A stretch of 64,000 bases of DNA from an uncultured Porticoccus sp. (GCF_913061305.1 NZ_CAJXST010000003.1:248001-312000), one strand, 5' to 3'. Positions 18,661 to 28,567 are shown, counted from the stretch's first letter. A program made the numbers and translations. Notes: generated by a model not told the origin, from the letters alone.

Positions 18661-19593
18661 ATGATGACAACACTAAAATATTTATCGTTACTACCATTGG
18701 TACTGATCGGATCGCTTTACGTTTCTACCCCGGCATCGGCAACCCCGATCCTGGGTTCGGATTTGGCCAGTTTTACTGTTCTGGGTGCCTCGACGGTCAC
18801 CAATGTTCCCACAAGTACTATCGTCGGCAATGTCGGTGTCTGGTCAAGTGGTGGTGCGAATGCAATCACTGGCTTTAATTCTTCACCTGGCGTTGGGGTC
18901 TCGGACCTGCAGGTTACAGGAGGAAGCGTATACGCCGGTGGCGCACTCGCACAGTCGGCTCAAGGACAACTCACTACCGCGAGAAACAATCTTGCCTCTC
19001 TGGGAATAGGAACTGCGTTGGCGGCCGATCTGAGTGGTCTCACACTCGGGCCGGGGGTTTATACCGTTGCCGCTGGAACAACCAATTTGTCGGGAGCACT
19101 GACGCTCGACGGCGGGGGCAACGCCAATGCCGCCTGGGTGTTTCAAATGCCCAGTAGGCTGATCACCTCGCCCAACTCGGTTGTGAATGTGATCAATACC
19201 GGTTCTGGTGCAGGTGTGTATTGGAATGTTGGCAGTTCCGCAACGATCGACGTCAACACCTCATTCCTGGGGAATATTCTCGCGCTGGCTAGTATTACCT
19301 TCAACACCTCCGCATCAGATCTTTGCGGTAGAGCCCTGGCGGACACGGGTGCCGTGACTCTGGATCAGAACAACCTCTCCGGGGTTTGCATGGACACTCT
19401 GGCTGACAGCACGGGTTTGAGCGGCGGTCTTGATGTTACAAGCATGGCAGGCGAGCCGGATGTGGTTGATTTTCTTCCATTCGTTCAGGTAGGAGGTGAT
19501 GATGGAGATAGGGCCGTACCCGCGCCGGCCACGCTGATGCTGCTGGGACTGGGTCTTGCGGGACTTGGCGCTAGTCGACGTCGGCAGAATTAA
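18661..19593 (+). CDS. Ice-binding-like (DUF3494) protein with PEP-CTERM sorting signal
   Basis: This 310-residue exported protein has a signal peptide ending near ASA (residue 27). Residues about 30-240 match the DUF3494 ice-binding-like beta-solenoid: LGSDLASFTVLGASTVTN, then TTARNNLASL, then ALTLDGGGNANAAWVFQMPS, and SFLGNILALASITFN. The C-terminus is a PEP-CTERM-type sorting signal (PAPATLMLLGLGLAGLGASR) with the usual basic end, so an exosortase elsewhere in the genome should process it. DUF3494 proteins include ice-binding proteins, adhesins and extracellular matrix components; an ice function is not proven. GGATTAAGG directly precedes the ATG. Confidence 0.82.
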   Translation: MMTTLKYLSLLPLVLIGSLYVSTPASATPILGSDLASFTVLGASTVTNVPTSTIVGNVGVWSSGGANAITGFNSSPGVGVSDLQVTGGSVYAGGALAQSAQGQLTTARNNLASLGIGTALAADLSGLTLGPGVYTVAAGTTNLSGALTLDGGGNANAAWVFQMPSRLITSPNSVVNVINTGSGAGVYWNVGSSATIDVNTSFLGNILALASITFNTSASDLCGRALADTGAVTLDQNNLSGVCMDTLADSTGLSGGLDVTSMAGEPDVVDFLPFVQVGGDDGDRAVPAPATLMLLGLGLAGLGASRRRQN

Positions 19594-19924
19594 GAAAGAA
19601 TAGAGATATTTCAATCCAATCGTCCTCAGCATGCACAGTCCATCACGCCAGGTAATGATTCACTAGGGTGTGGCGGCTGCGCATACTGTTTCAATGGTAT
19701 CCACAATCAACCTACCATGAGGCATGGTCGCGTTAATAGCCTGTCGGCAATTTGCTTATCTAATAATGTAAGGGCTTTCATTCCGATATTTTGAACCCTT
19801 GGCGCCTTTCCTGATGTACCTTTTTCGTGCCGGCTTGCGCCCGACTGTCAGACTCCCGTTCTGGCACAGATCTGCTACCCTGTAAATCGGTAAACCGGGC
19901 TGCTGCAGCCCCGCAGGAAACTTA
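19594..19924. other. 331-base gap before the MgtC-like gene
   Basis: No gene is seen. A GC-rich hairpin (GGGCT, five-base loop, AGCCC) lies at about 19899-19913, just upstream of the GGAAA ribosome-binding site of the next gene, and could affect its translation. I could not match the region to a known magnesium-responsive leader. Confidence 0.35.
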
Positions 19925-21172
19925 ATGGACTCGCAACTCTTGCTGTTACTGGTAGCGTTGGCGCTCGGAATGCTAATCGGGCTTCAGCGCGGCTGGCACG
20001 AACGCGACACCCCGGCAGGTGGTCGCATTGCCGGAATCCGTACCTTCGGTCTGCTGGCACTGAGTGGCGCACTGGCAGGCGTACTGACGACACCGCTCGG
20101 CCCCGGTATCGCTATCGCCATGGGTCTTGCCGTCACCCTACTGCTCGGGCTGGCCCACTGGCTCGATTCCAATAATGACCACGACTACGGCATAACGACC
20201 GTAGTCGCTGGCATCGTGACCTATCTCATAGGACTGCTTACCATACTTGGCGACCTTAGCCTTGCGGTCGCCGTAGCCGTAATCACTACCATCGTGCTGC
20301 ACTTCAAACAGACCCTGCATCAGGCGATGGGGCACCTGAGTGACAGTGAAATGCGCGGTATCCTGCAGCTGGCACTGATTTCAGCCGTGTTGTTGCCGGT
20401 ATTGCCCAACCAGAGCTATGGTCCTTGGGGTGCGCTTAACCCCTACGAGATCTGGTTGATGGTGGTGCTGATCGCTGGCATCAGCCTGGCGGGTTACTTC
20501 GCCATGCGTCTGACCGGTCCTAACAAGGGGGTGATGATCACCAGCGTACTCGGTGGCCTCGCATCCAGTACTGCACTGACCCTGAGCCTGGCACGTATGA
20601 ACGCCCGTGTTCCCATGCCGCGCCTGCTGGCCTGTGGCATTCTACTGGCCTCGGCAATCATGTACCCACGAATTTTGCTGGAAGTCGCCGTCATCAATCC
20701 CGCACTCCTGCCGACTCTGCTTCCCCCCATGCTGGCCATGACACTGGGTTGTGTGCTCGGCGCTTTCTTTTTGTGGCGCAAGCGTGAATCCAGCACAAAC
20801 ATAAATACCGAGAAATTGGCGACACAACCTTTCCAGCTCATTCCTGCGCTGAAATTTGGTGCTCTGCTGGCCGGGATTCTGCTGATCGCACACGGTATTC
20901 AAGAACATATGGGAGAACAGGGTCTTTGGCTGGTATCGATCGTGGCCGGCCTGACCGATGTGGATGCGATCACCCTGACTCTGGCCCGCATGGCACAAGA
21001 CAGCATCGGCACGGATACCGCCGTAACCGGCATCACGCTGGCGGCAATCACCAACACGCTGGTCAAAGGTGGCTTGGCCTTGTTTGCAGGACATGCCTCA
21101 CTTTGCCGCCCTCTCTGGCCCGGATTATTGCTCGCCGTTGTGCTGGCACTGCTAACCCTATGGATACTCTGA
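19925..21172 (+). CDS. MgtC/SapB and DUF4010 membrane protein
   Basis: This 415-residue polytopic membrane protein opens with an MgtC/SapB-like domain: GMLIGLQRGWHER near the N-terminus, then AGIRTFGLLALSGALAG. A DUF4010 region follows in the C-terminal two thirds (TSVLGGLASSTALTLSLARM and GLTDVDAITLTLARMA). The fused MgtC-DUF4010 type is widespread and of unknown transport or regulatory role. Some MgtC proteins affect magnesium homeostasis and ATP synthase, but that should not be assumed for this branch. It appears monocistronic. Confidence 0.85.
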   Translation: MDSQLLLLLVALALGMLIGLQRGWHERDTPAGGRIAGIRTFGLLALSGALAGVLTTPLGPGIAIAMGLAVTLLLGLAHWLDSNNDHDYGITTVVAGIVTYLIGLLTILGDLSLAVAVAVITTIVLHFKQTLHQAMGHLSDSEMRGILQLALISAVLLPVLPNQSYGPWGALNPYEIWLMVVLIAGISLAGYFAMRLTGPNKGVMITSVLGGLASSTALTLSLARMNARVPMPRLLACGILLASAIMYPRILLEVAVINPALLPTLLPPMLAMTLGCVLGAFFLWRKRESSTNINTEKLATQPFQLIPALKFGALLAGILLIAHGIQEHMGEQGLWLVSIVAGLTDVDAITLTLARMAQDSIGTDTAVTGITLAAITNTLVKGGLALFAGHASLCRPLWPGLLLAVVLALLTLWIL

Positions 21173-21303
21173 GTCCGCAATAATGAAAGCTGATAGGCAA
21201 AAGACCCCCGTACACACCTTCGTTGTGATATTGAAGCGCTGGGACAGCCTCGTGGACCGGATGCTATCCAGTTTGCCATCGGCATCGACGATCCGGATGC
21301 TGG

Positions 21304-22905
21304 ATGTCGTTCGTCATTGCCCGACCCCTCAAGGCTAACGTAATATCAAGCCGCAATCCCGACCATCTGGGCCCTATTCCGACCGCTACCATGCCTGAGT
21401 CACGAATGCCGAGAGACAAGCTGAACAAGGCACCACCAGCGAAAGCATTGGCTTTCTTGCAATCACTTCGCCTCCACCCGGTGGCCTGGCTGGTCGGCAT
21501 TTTGCTGATCGTTTACTCAGGCACGTTCGTCTGGCATGTCCACAAGCCGCTGCCGGACGGCCTGGACACGGGCTATCCGCTGCGTGCGGCAAGTGATGTC
21601 AATTTTCTGGTCGACAGCACCTGGCTCGACGCCGATGGTCAGCAGCACCAGCGCAGCGAGATCTTCGAGACGTTGTTTGCCCTGATCGATGGCGCCGAGC
21701 AGCTGATTGTGCTCGAGATGTTTTTGATCAACGAGTTCGCCGGCCAAGCCGGCGACGGACATCGCGCGCTTTCCAGCCAGGTATTCGATCGATTGCTGGC
21801 GCGTCGGCAGGCCCGCCCCGACATGCAGATCGTGCTGATTGTCGACCCCTTCAACCGGCTCTACGGCGGCGTCGAATCCGCCCGCCTTGATGCCCTCAAA
21901 GACGCGGGAATTGACGTTATCGAAACCGATCTGACGGTGCTGCGCGACTCCAATCCGCTGTGGTCAGCGGCCTGGAGAATGTGCTGCCAGTGGTTCGACA
22001 ACTCACCCAACGGCTGGCTGCCAAACCCGGTCGGCGGGAACCCGGTTAGCCTGAGGACCTGGCTGACCCTGCTCAATTTCAAGGCCAATCACCGCAAGGC
22101 ACTGGTCGTCGACCAGGGCGGACAGCTTCGAGGCTGGGTGTCCTCGGGTAACGCGCATGATGCCAGCAGCCGACACAGCAACGTGGCACTGACATTCTCG
22201 GGGTTGGCTGCAGCCGATCTGCTCGCGAGCATGCGCGCCACGGCCACGCTGTCCGGTCAGGTTCCAGACTGGCCTAATCAATGGGCACCGCCGCCCCGTG
22301 AGCCCGCCGTCTCTGGAGCGGCGATACAGGTCCTGACAGAAGCGGCCACCCGCGATGTGGCGCTAAAACGGATCGAACGGGCCGAAAGCGGTGACCGCTT
22401 GGACGTGGCAATGTTCTACCTGTCTCATCGCGCATTGATCGAGGCCCTGATCCGGGCTCACCAGCGCGGCGTAGAGTTGCGCATTTTGCTCGACCCCAAT
22501 GAGGACGCCTTCGGGCGCAAGAAGAACGGGATACCCAATCGCCAGGTTGCCAGCGAGCTGCATGCGGCCGGCGTTCCACTGCGTTGGTGCAACACGCGCG
22601 GCGAGCAATGCCACTTCAAGTACATGCTGCACCAGGGTAGTGACGACCAGCCGGTCTGGCTACTGCTGGGTTCTGCCAATTTCACCCGGCGCAATCTTGA
22701 CAACTACAACCTCGAAACCCAGGTCGCCCTGCAAGCCGACTCCGAACATCCCGCCGCGCAGCGTGCGCTGGCCTTTTTCGAGCAGCAGTGGAATAACAAC
22801 GGAGAGCGATTCCACAGCCTGCCCTACGGGGCGTATGCCGATGAATCCGCCCTGCACTACTGGCGTTATCGCCTGATGGAAGCGAGCGGGCTGTCAACGT
22901 TCTGA
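21304..22905 (+). CDS. Phospholipase D-like domain protein, membrane anchored
   Basis: The protein is up to 533 residues, with an N-terminal membrane helix (VAWLVGILLIVYSGTFVW) and two PLD half-domains. The first HKD motif is intact (NHRKALVVDQ). The second has HFKYMLHQGS followed by LLGSANFTRRNLDN, with H and K present but Gln where Asp usually stands. The fold suggests phosphatidyl transfer or hydrolysis at the periplasmic face, as in cardiolipin synthase-like proteins, but the family is broad and function open. The start is uncertain: ATGs at 21304, 21391 and 21406 are in frame and none has a good ribosome-binding site; 21406 would place the membrane helix nearer the N-terminus. Confidence 0.8.
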   Translation: MSFVIARPLKANVISSRNPDHLGPIPTATMPESRMPRDKLNKAPPAKALAFLQSLRLHPVAWLVGILLIVYSGTFVWHVHKPLPDGLDTGYPLRAASDVNFLVDSTWLDADGQQHQRSEIFETLFALIDGAEQLIVLEMFLINEFAGQAGDGHRALSSQVFDRLLARRQARPDMQIVLIVDPFNRLYGGVESARLDALKDAGIDVIETDLTVLRDSNPLWSAAWRMCCQWFDNSPNGWLPNPVGGNPVSLRTWLTLLNFKANHRKALVVDQGGQLRGWVSSGNAHDASSRHSNVALTFSGLAAADLLASMRATATLSGQVPDWPNQWAPPPREPAVSGAAIQVLTEAATRDVALKRIERAESGDRLDVAMFYLSHRALIEALIRAHQRGVELRILLDPNEDAFGRKKNGIPNRQVASELHAAGVPLRWCNTRGEQCHFKYMLHQGSDDQPVWLLLGSANFTRRNLDNYNLETQVALQADSEHPAAQRALAFFEQQWNNNGERFHSLPYGAYADESALHYWRYRLMEASGLSTF

Positions 22906-23124
22906 GAGCTATCCAGCTGCCCTCACTAAGCTACAACTTCATCATCTTCGTTAAATTCAATCCACTATCGCGGGCAATCATTATTGCAAAAAACGGTTTT
23001 TTCGGGCCAAAAAATCAACATGACCGAAAAGCTGATGATTTTGCTTGCAATGCGCTGATTTTTTTTACAGTGTGAAGTTGCATTGTCACTAAACCGTGAT
23101 TTGCGAGCCACAATAGGGGGAGCC

Positions 23125-24309
23125 ATGTCAGATAGCTGGCAGGAAACCATCGCCAACGCAGAAAAGATGCGACGGGATTTACACGCGCATCCTGAGTTGG
23201 GCTGGCAGGAATACCGTACCGCTGATCGCATTCGCGAGATGCTCAATACGTTGAATATTGCCTGGCGTGCTTGTGCTGGCACCGGCACCCTGGCCTGGCT
23301 GAACCCGACCGGCAAAGGCCCGCATCTTGCGCTGCGCGGTGATATTGACGCGTTGCCCCTCACTGAAAACAACCAAACAAACTGGACTTCGCAACAGCCA
23401 GGCTGCATGCATGCCTGCGGACACGACGGCCACACCGCAACACTGATGGCCACCGCGCACTGGCTGAAAATGCATGAAGCCTTATTGCCAGGTCCGGTGA
23501 CCTTGATTTTTCAGCCTGCTGAAGAAGGCGGTCATGGTGCCAGGGAAATGATCTACGACGGCGCGTTAGACGGCATTGATACGATTTATGGTTGGCATAA
23601 CTGGCCGGCGATCCCATTTGGTAAATTGGTCTGCCCCGATGACATTGTCATGTCTGGCAATGGCACATTTGAACTGATTGTTAACGGCTTGGGCGGTCAT
23701 GCCAGTCAGCCTGAGTTATGCCGGGATCCAGTGCTGGCCGCCAGTGCCATCACCTTAAACCTGCAGCAGATCATCAGCCGGCGCCTACCACCGCAACAGG
23801 CCGCAGTATTAAGTGTTACGTCCATTGAAGCGCCCAGCGCGCCGACCGTGATACCGCAACAGGCCAAAATTGGTGGCAGCATCCGCGTTCCCGATAAAGC
23901 CACGCGCGAAACGCTTAACCGACTTATCACTGAAATCAGTCAACAGACCGCGATCAGTTATGGCGTGCAATGCGAGGTCAATATTTATCCGCGCTACGAA
24001 GCGACCACCAACCACGCCCTGCCGGCTTTGCAGATGCGCGAACAGTGGCAGACTTTATTCGGCGCTGATGCCCTGCATAGCGATATTCGCTTGCCAATTA
24101 TGGCTTCGGAAGATTTCAGTTATTACCTGCAGGAAATCCCCGGCGCTTTTGCGTTGATTGGCAGCGATGATGGTCCTGATCACCAGGCACCGTGCCACAG
24201 CCCATACTATGATTTTAACGACCGGTTGATCCCTTTGGTCACGGCCCTGTTTGCGCGTCTTTGTGGCGCACCTGTTCCGGAGGATCTGCCCAACGTCGGC
24301 AAGGCGTAA
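23125..24309 (+). CDS. doeB2: N2-acetyl-L-2,4-diaminobutanoate deacetylase DoeB2 (M20 family)
   Basis: This 394-residue M20 amidohydrolase resembles hippurate hydrolase-type enzymes: RRDLHAHPELGWQEYRTA, then metal and catalytic motifs CMHACGHDGHTA and FQPAEEGGHGA. In ectoine breakdown an enzyme of this type removes the acetyl group from acetyl-diaminobutyrate produced by DoeA. The call rests on the neighbours, doeD, doeA and doeC, which follow in one operon. ATG 23125 is chosen because AGGGGGAG lies just before it; an ATG 14 codons upstream has no such signal. Confidence 0.82.
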   Translation: MSDSWQETIANAEKMRRDLHAHPELGWQEYRTADRIREMLNTLNIAWRACAGTGTLAWLNPTGKGPHLALRGDIDALPLTENNQTNWTSQQPGCMHACGHDGHTATLMATAHWLKMHEALLPGPVTLIFQPAEEGGHGAREMIYDGALDGIDTIYGWHNWPAIPFGKLVCPDDIVMSGNGTFELIVNGLGGHASQPELCRDPVLAASAITLNLQQIISRRLPPQQAAVLSVTSIEAPSAPTVIPQQAKIGGSIRVPDKATRETLNRLITEISQQTAISYGVQCEVNIYPRYEATTNHALPALQMREQWQTLFGADALHSDIRLPIMASEDFSYYLQEIPGAFALIGSDDGPDHQAPCHSPYYDFNDRLIPLVTALFARLCGAPVPEDLPNVGKA

Positions 24310-24327
24310 ATACGTAAGGAGAATTAG

Positions 24328-25605
24328 ATGAGCATATTTGAACAAAGAGAATCGGCAATTCGGGCTTATTGCCGGGTGTATCCGGTGGTCTTTGATAAGG
24401 CGTTGAATGCCCGGCAAACTGATGAAAATGGCCGGGAATATATCGACTTTTTCGCCGGTGCCGGGGTGCTGAATTTTGGCCACAACAATCCGCGAATGAC
24501 CGAAGCGGTGATTGCCTACATTCAATCGAATGGAGTCACCCACAGTCTCGATATGCATACCACTGCCAAGCGGCAATATATGGAACATTTCACCAAGACC
24601 ATTCTTGAACCGCGCAATATGCCGCACAAAATGCAGTTCATGGGTCCGACCGGCACCAATGCCGTTGAAGCCGCCATGAAAATGGCCCGTCGGGTGACCG
24701 GCCGGCAGGATATTGTTGCTTTCAGTCATGGTTTTCACGGCATGACCCTGGGGGCGCTGAGTGCCACCGCTAACCAGCATTTCCGTAATGCGGCCGGTGT
24801 GCCACTGAGCCATGTTCAACATTTCCCGTTTGGTTGCGAAACCGTCTGTCCCGGCTGTGAACTGGGTTGTGGCATGCAGAGCATCGAACAACTGCGCGCC
24901 ATTTATGCTGACAGCTCCAGTGGTATTGCACCACCAGCGGCTTTTCTGCTGGAAACCATTCAGGCCGAAGGTGGCGTCAAAGTTGCCGATAAAGACTGGT
25001 TACAGGCCTTGGCCAAACTTGCCAAAGAAATCGGCGCCCTGCTGATCGTCGATGATATTCAGGTCGGCGTCGGTCGCACCGGTTCGTTTTTTAGTTTCGA
25101 TGATCTGGATCTGGACCCCGATATTATTTGCCTTGCCAAAGGCATCGGCGGCCTGGGCACGCCAATGGCCATGAATCTGGTCAAACCCGAACATGACCAA
25201 CATTGGTTGCCGGGCGAACATACCGGTACCTTTCGTGGCCAGGATATTTCCTTTATCGCCGGCGATCAGGCACTGACGTATTTTGACGACGATGCACTGA
25301 TGAAAACCGTTAAAGCCCATGGCGCCATGATGGCAGATAGCCTGCAGCCATTGGTGGATCGGCATCCGCTGGTGAATCTGACTGGCAAAGGCATGATTCT
25401 GGGCCTCGATGTCGGTAATGGGGATCGCGCCAAGCAAATTGTCAGTCAATGTTTTGAGTCCGGTCTGATAATTGCCAGTTGCGGCACCGGTGGCCGGGTA
25501 GTCAAGTTGATCCCGCCGTTGACCACGCCCAAAGCCGATTTGGAAGAAGGTCTGCAAATCCTCATTAAAGCCACTGATAGCGTCATGATGCAGGAGGCAG
25601 CATGA
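24328..25605 (+). CDS. doeD: Diaminobutyrate aminotransferase DoeD (class III)
   Basis: This 425-residue class III PLP aminotransferase has PTGTNAVEAAMKMAR, AFSHGFHGMTLGALS, the metal-independent active-site aspartate in LLIVDDIQVGVGRTGSFF and the PLP lysine in ICLAKGIGGLGTPMA. It should convert L-2,4-diaminobutyrate to aspartate semialdehyde. The related biosynthetic EctB works in the opposite direction, but the ectA and ectC biosynthesis genes are absent and the neighbours are catabolic. A GGAG ribosome-binding site precedes the ATG, and the stop overlaps the doeA start. Confidence 0.85.
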   Translation: MSIFEQRESAIRAYCRVYPVVFDKALNARQTDENGREYIDFFAGAGVLNFGHNNPRMTEAVIAYIQSNGVTHSLDMHTTAKRQYMEHFTKTILEPRNMPHKMQFMGPTGTNAVEAAMKMARRVTGRQDIVAFSHGFHGMTLGALSATANQHFRNAAGVPLSHVQHFPFGCETVCPGCELGCGMQSIEQLRAIYADSSSGIAPPAAFLLETIQAEGGVKVADKDWLQALAKLAKEIGALLIVDDIQVGVGRTGSFFSFDDLDLDPDIICLAKGIGGLGTPMAMNLVKPEHDQHWLPGEHTGTFRGQDISFIAGDQALTYFDDDALMKTVKAHGAMMADSLQPLVDRHPLVNLTGKGMILGLDVGNGDRAKQIVSQCFESGLIIASCGTGGRVVKLIPPLTTPKADLEEGLQILIKATDSVMMQEAA

Positions 25606-26858
25606 GAAAACGCGATGATATGACCTTTCCTTTTGAGGAATATGAGCGACGATTGCGCGAATTGCGTGAGCGGATAGCCGAACGCCGCATGGATGCGGTG
25701 GTAATTTCCGATCCGGAAAACATTATGTATCTGACGGATTATCAGACTACCGGTTATTCCTTCTTTCAGGCCTTGGTCGTACCGCTCGAAGATGAGCCGT
25801 TTATGATCACCCGAAAGCTGGAGGAGTCGAATATCACGGCCCGCACCTGGGTGGAAATCACCCGGCCGTATCCGGACACCGGTGATGCGATTCAAATGCT
25901 GGTCGATGCCCTGCGTGAGTTTCGTCTTGATAAAAAACGTATCGGCTATGAGCGCAACAGCTACTTCTTCCCCGCGTATCATCAGGATTGTATTCACAAC
26001 ACACTGACCGATGGCAAATTGCTGGATTGTTTTGGCATTGTTGAAGAGGGCCGGGTCTGCAAGTCACCGGTAGAGATTGCCATAATGCAAAATGCCACAA
26101 GAGCTACCGAAGCGGGCATGCAGGCTGGTATCGATGCGACAGAAGCGGGCGTCACTGAAAATGAAATTGGCGCGGCGATAAGTTCTGCCATGTTTAAGGC
26201 TGGCGGAGAACCGCCGGCTGTGATGCCTTATGTGACATCCGGACCGCGCACCATGATTGGTCATGCCACCTGGGAAGGCCGCGTTGTGCAACCCGGTGAG
26301 CATGTGTTTCTCGAAGTCGCTGGCTGTTACCGCCGTTATCACACAGCGATGATGCGCACCGTTGTGCTCGGCAGACTCAGCCCGTCAATGTACAAGGCCC
26401 AGGAAATCATGAAGATGGCTCTGGATGTCGTACACAATAAATTTCAGCCGGGTATGACGGTGTCGGATGCCGATAATATGATCCGCAATATCATTACCAA
26501 AAATGATGTTGGTGCCCGGCTGGTGACCCGCTCCGGTTATTCTATTGGCATCGCTTTTCCACCCAGTTGGGATGAGGGCTATATCGTCAGTCTTAAGCAA
26601 GGTGAATCCGCAGTACTCAAACCCGGCATGACCTTCCATATCATTCCCTGGATGTGGGGTGTCGATGGCGATAAAACCTGCGGTATTTCTGACACCATCT
26701 ACATTACAGAAGATGGCTGCGAGTCTTTCTTTACGATGGATCGGGATTTTAGCGTCAAGCCGGCGAGCAATAGTAAAAAACTGCTGAGTCTGGATAGCTC
26801 GCGTCATAACGAGGCGACCACGGACGTTAAAAATGCCACCGCCAAACACCCTTCCTGA
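25602..26858 (+). CDS. doeA: Ectoine hydrolase DoeA (M24 fold)
   Basis: This 418-residue protein has the creatinase/Xaa-Pro dipeptidase (M24) fold, with an N-terminal domain containing ISDPENIMYLTDYQTTGYS and a C-terminal pita-bread domain. DoeA opens the ectoine ring to give acetylated diaminobutyrate. The first canonical metal-binding position of M24 peptidases is replaced here: the segment reads FLEVAGCYRRYHTAMMRT instead of a D-containing motif, as expected for a non-peptidase member. The ATG overlaps the doeD stop (ATGA), with GGAGG nine bases upstream. The last 40 residues are an ordinary polar tail. Confidence 0.88.
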   Translation: MRKRDDMTFPFEEYERRLRELRERIAERRMDAVVISDPENIMYLTDYQTTGYSFFQALVVPLEDEPFMITRKLEESNITARTWVEITRPYPDTGDAIQMLVDALREFRLDKKRIGYERNSYFFPAYHQDCIHNTLTDGKLLDCFGIVEEGRVCKSPVEIAIMQNATRATEAGMQAGIDATEAGVTENEIGAAISSAMFKAGGEPPAVMPYVTSGPRTMIGHATWEGRVVQPGEHVFLEVAGCYRRYHTAMMRTVVLGRLSPSMYKAQEIMKMALDVVHNKFQPGMTVSDADNMIRNIITKNDVGARLVTRSGYSIGIAFPPSWDEGYIVSLKQGESAVLKPGMTFHIIPWMWGVDGDKTCGISDTIYITEDGCESFFTMDRDFSVKPASNSKKLLSLDSSRHNEATTDVKNATAKHPS

Positions 26859-26865
26859 GGACATT

Positions 26866-28227
26866 ATGCTAATAGCAACTAATCCCTATAACGGACAACA
26901 GCTCGAAGTTTTCCCCTCACTTGATAAAAATCAAATGTACGCCCGCATTGGTGATGCAAGCGCCGCCTTTACGGGGTGGCGCACCACAAGCTTTGCCGAG
27001 CGCGCCAACGTGCTGAAAGCCGTCGCCAAACAATTGCGCGCCGAAAAAAATGGCATTGCCGAATTAATGGCACTGGAAATGGGCAAGCCTATCAAAGAAG
27101 GCGTTGCGGAAGTCGAAAAAGCAGCGACCTGCGCCGAGTATTACGCCGACCATGCCGAGACCTATCTGGCCGACGAGACCCTGCCATCCGATGCCAGCCT
27201 TAGTTATGTGACCTATCAGCCGCTCGGTACCCTGCTGGGTATTTTGCCGTGGAATGCACCATTGTGGCTGGCGTTCCGCTATTTGGCACCGGCACTGATG
27301 GCTGGCAATACCTGTGTGATGAAACATGATCCGCATGTACCGCGATCTGCCCAGGCGATTGCCAACGCATTTTTAAAGGCCGGTGCACCGGATAATATTA
27401 TGGTCAACCTGCCACTGGAAACACCGGAAGTGGAACTGGCGATTCGCGATCCACGCATAGCGGCAGTGTCGTTTACCGGCTCCAACAGCGCGGGCAAACA
27501 AGTGGCGGCCATAGCCGGCAGTGAAGTTAAGCCCTGTGTATTGGAACTCGGCGGTTCGGATCCAGTACTGGTATTAAACGATGCCGATCTCGAACAAGCG
27601 GCGGATATTATCTGCCTGTCGCGGATCATTAATGCCGGCCAGTCCTGCATTGCTGCCAAGCGGGTAATCGTTGAGACGGATGTCCATGATCGTTTTATCG
27701 AGCTGGTCGAACAGCGACTTGGCAAGTTACGGCTTGGTGATCCCCTGCAGGCCGACACGGATATCGGCCCAATTGCCCGTGAGGATCTACAGCTGAACCT
27801 GCACCGTCAGGTCGAAGAGACGGTTGCTGCCGGTGCAAAATGTCTGTTGGGCGGTCACTTGCCGGAAGATGCCGGGTTCTTCTATCCGGTGACATTACTG
27901 ACTGGTGTGACACCCAACATGTGCGCCTTTCGGGAGGAAACTTTTGGACCGGTGATGGTGATCATCAGGGCGGATGATGTTGATCAGGCACTTGAAATGG
28001 CCAATGACACTGAATATGGCCTGGGTGCCGGGATCTGGACAGAAAATGCCTCGCTGGCAAAATCACTGGCTTTACAAATCGACTCTGGTCAGGTGGCCAT
28101 TAATGGCATTGTTAAAACCGATCCACGACTGCCCAGTGGCGGGATCAAAGGTTCCGGTTATGGCCGTGAGCTGGGGCCGCAAGGGATTAGAGAATTTGTT
28201 AATGCCAAGCAGATTTGGATCAAGTGA
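26866..28227 (+). CDS. doeC: Aspartate-semialdehyde dehydrogenase DoeC (ALDH family)
   Basis: This 453-residue NAD(P)-dependent aldehyde dehydrogenase is of the succinate-semialdehyde type. The catalytic glutamate is in LELGGSDPVLVLNDAD, the nucleophilic cysteine in NAGQSCIAAKRV, and the cofactor motif in SFTGSNSAGKQVA. In the ectoine route it oxidises aspartate semialdehyde to aspartate, the last step. The ATG at 26866 is preferred because TGAGGA precedes it by six bases and begins at the doeA stop; an upstream in-frame ATG would overlap doeA. Symbol by context; by sequence alone a generic SSADH would also fit. Confidence 0.82.
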   Translation: MLIATNPYNGQQLEVFPSLDKNQMYARIGDASAAFTGWRTTSFAERANVLKAVAKQLRAEKNGIAELMALEMGKPIKEGVAEVEKAATCAEYYADHAETYLADETLPSDASLSYVTYQPLGTLLGILPWNAPLWLAFRYLAPALMAGNTCVMKHDPHVPRSAQAIANAFLKAGAPDNIMVNLPLETPEVELAIRDPRIAAVSFTGSNSAGKQVAAIAGSEVKPCVLELGGSDPVLVLNDADLEQAADIICLSRIINAGQSCIAAKRVIVETDVHDRFIELVEQRLGKLRLGDPLQADTDIGPIAREDLQLNLHRQVEETVAAGAKCLLGGHLPEDAGFFYPVTLLTGVTPNMCAFREETFGPVMVIIRADDVDQALEMANDTEYGLGAGIWTENASLAKSLALQIDSGQVAINGIVKTDPRLPSGGIKGSGYGRELGPQGIREFVNAKQIWIK

Positions 28228-28567
28228 TTAGTGCAAACCGGCTGTGAAAGCCAAGTGGTGCTGCCAAATGGTCTGGTAAGCTCACGGGTCATCCTGATAG
28301 GCGAAAAGAAGGCAGCCAGAGATGGAGTTTCATGACTCTGCTGCTCCCATGAGTTGTTACGGGGCATAGTGCGAGAATTAGGGACGTGGGACGATAGTAA
28401 ATCTATTCGGTGGGTGGGGTGGTTTTTCTAAGCCTTCTTGCACAGCCTGATCATGACCGAAAGCCTACGTCCAGCAGCGTACATTGTGACTTACACTGGA
28501 AGCTTTTTTCATCACGAAAAGCTAGAGGAGCACATCGGATAACTCCTTAAACTCATTGCTCTGGAGA
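28228..28567. other. 340-base gap between convergent doeC and the helicase operon
   Basis: The two gene blocks converge here, so terminators are expected. One hairpin (AGCTTTT at 28501-28507 with AAAAGCT at 28517-28523) is U/A-rich on both strands and lies close to the end of the minus-strand operon. No gene, integrase remnant, tRNA or direct repeat was recognised. Base composition changes from the doe genes to the AT-richer operon across this gap. Confidence 0.4.

Noticed and set aside
21183-21338. 51-codon ORF between the MgtC-like and PLD-like genes
   Set aside because: No ribosome-binding site or recognisable features, and it overlaps a possible start of the next gene.
28228-28567. Possible mobile-element end at the edge of the AT-rich operon
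   Set aside because: No integrase, transposase, terminal inverted repeat or target duplication could be identified in the gap.
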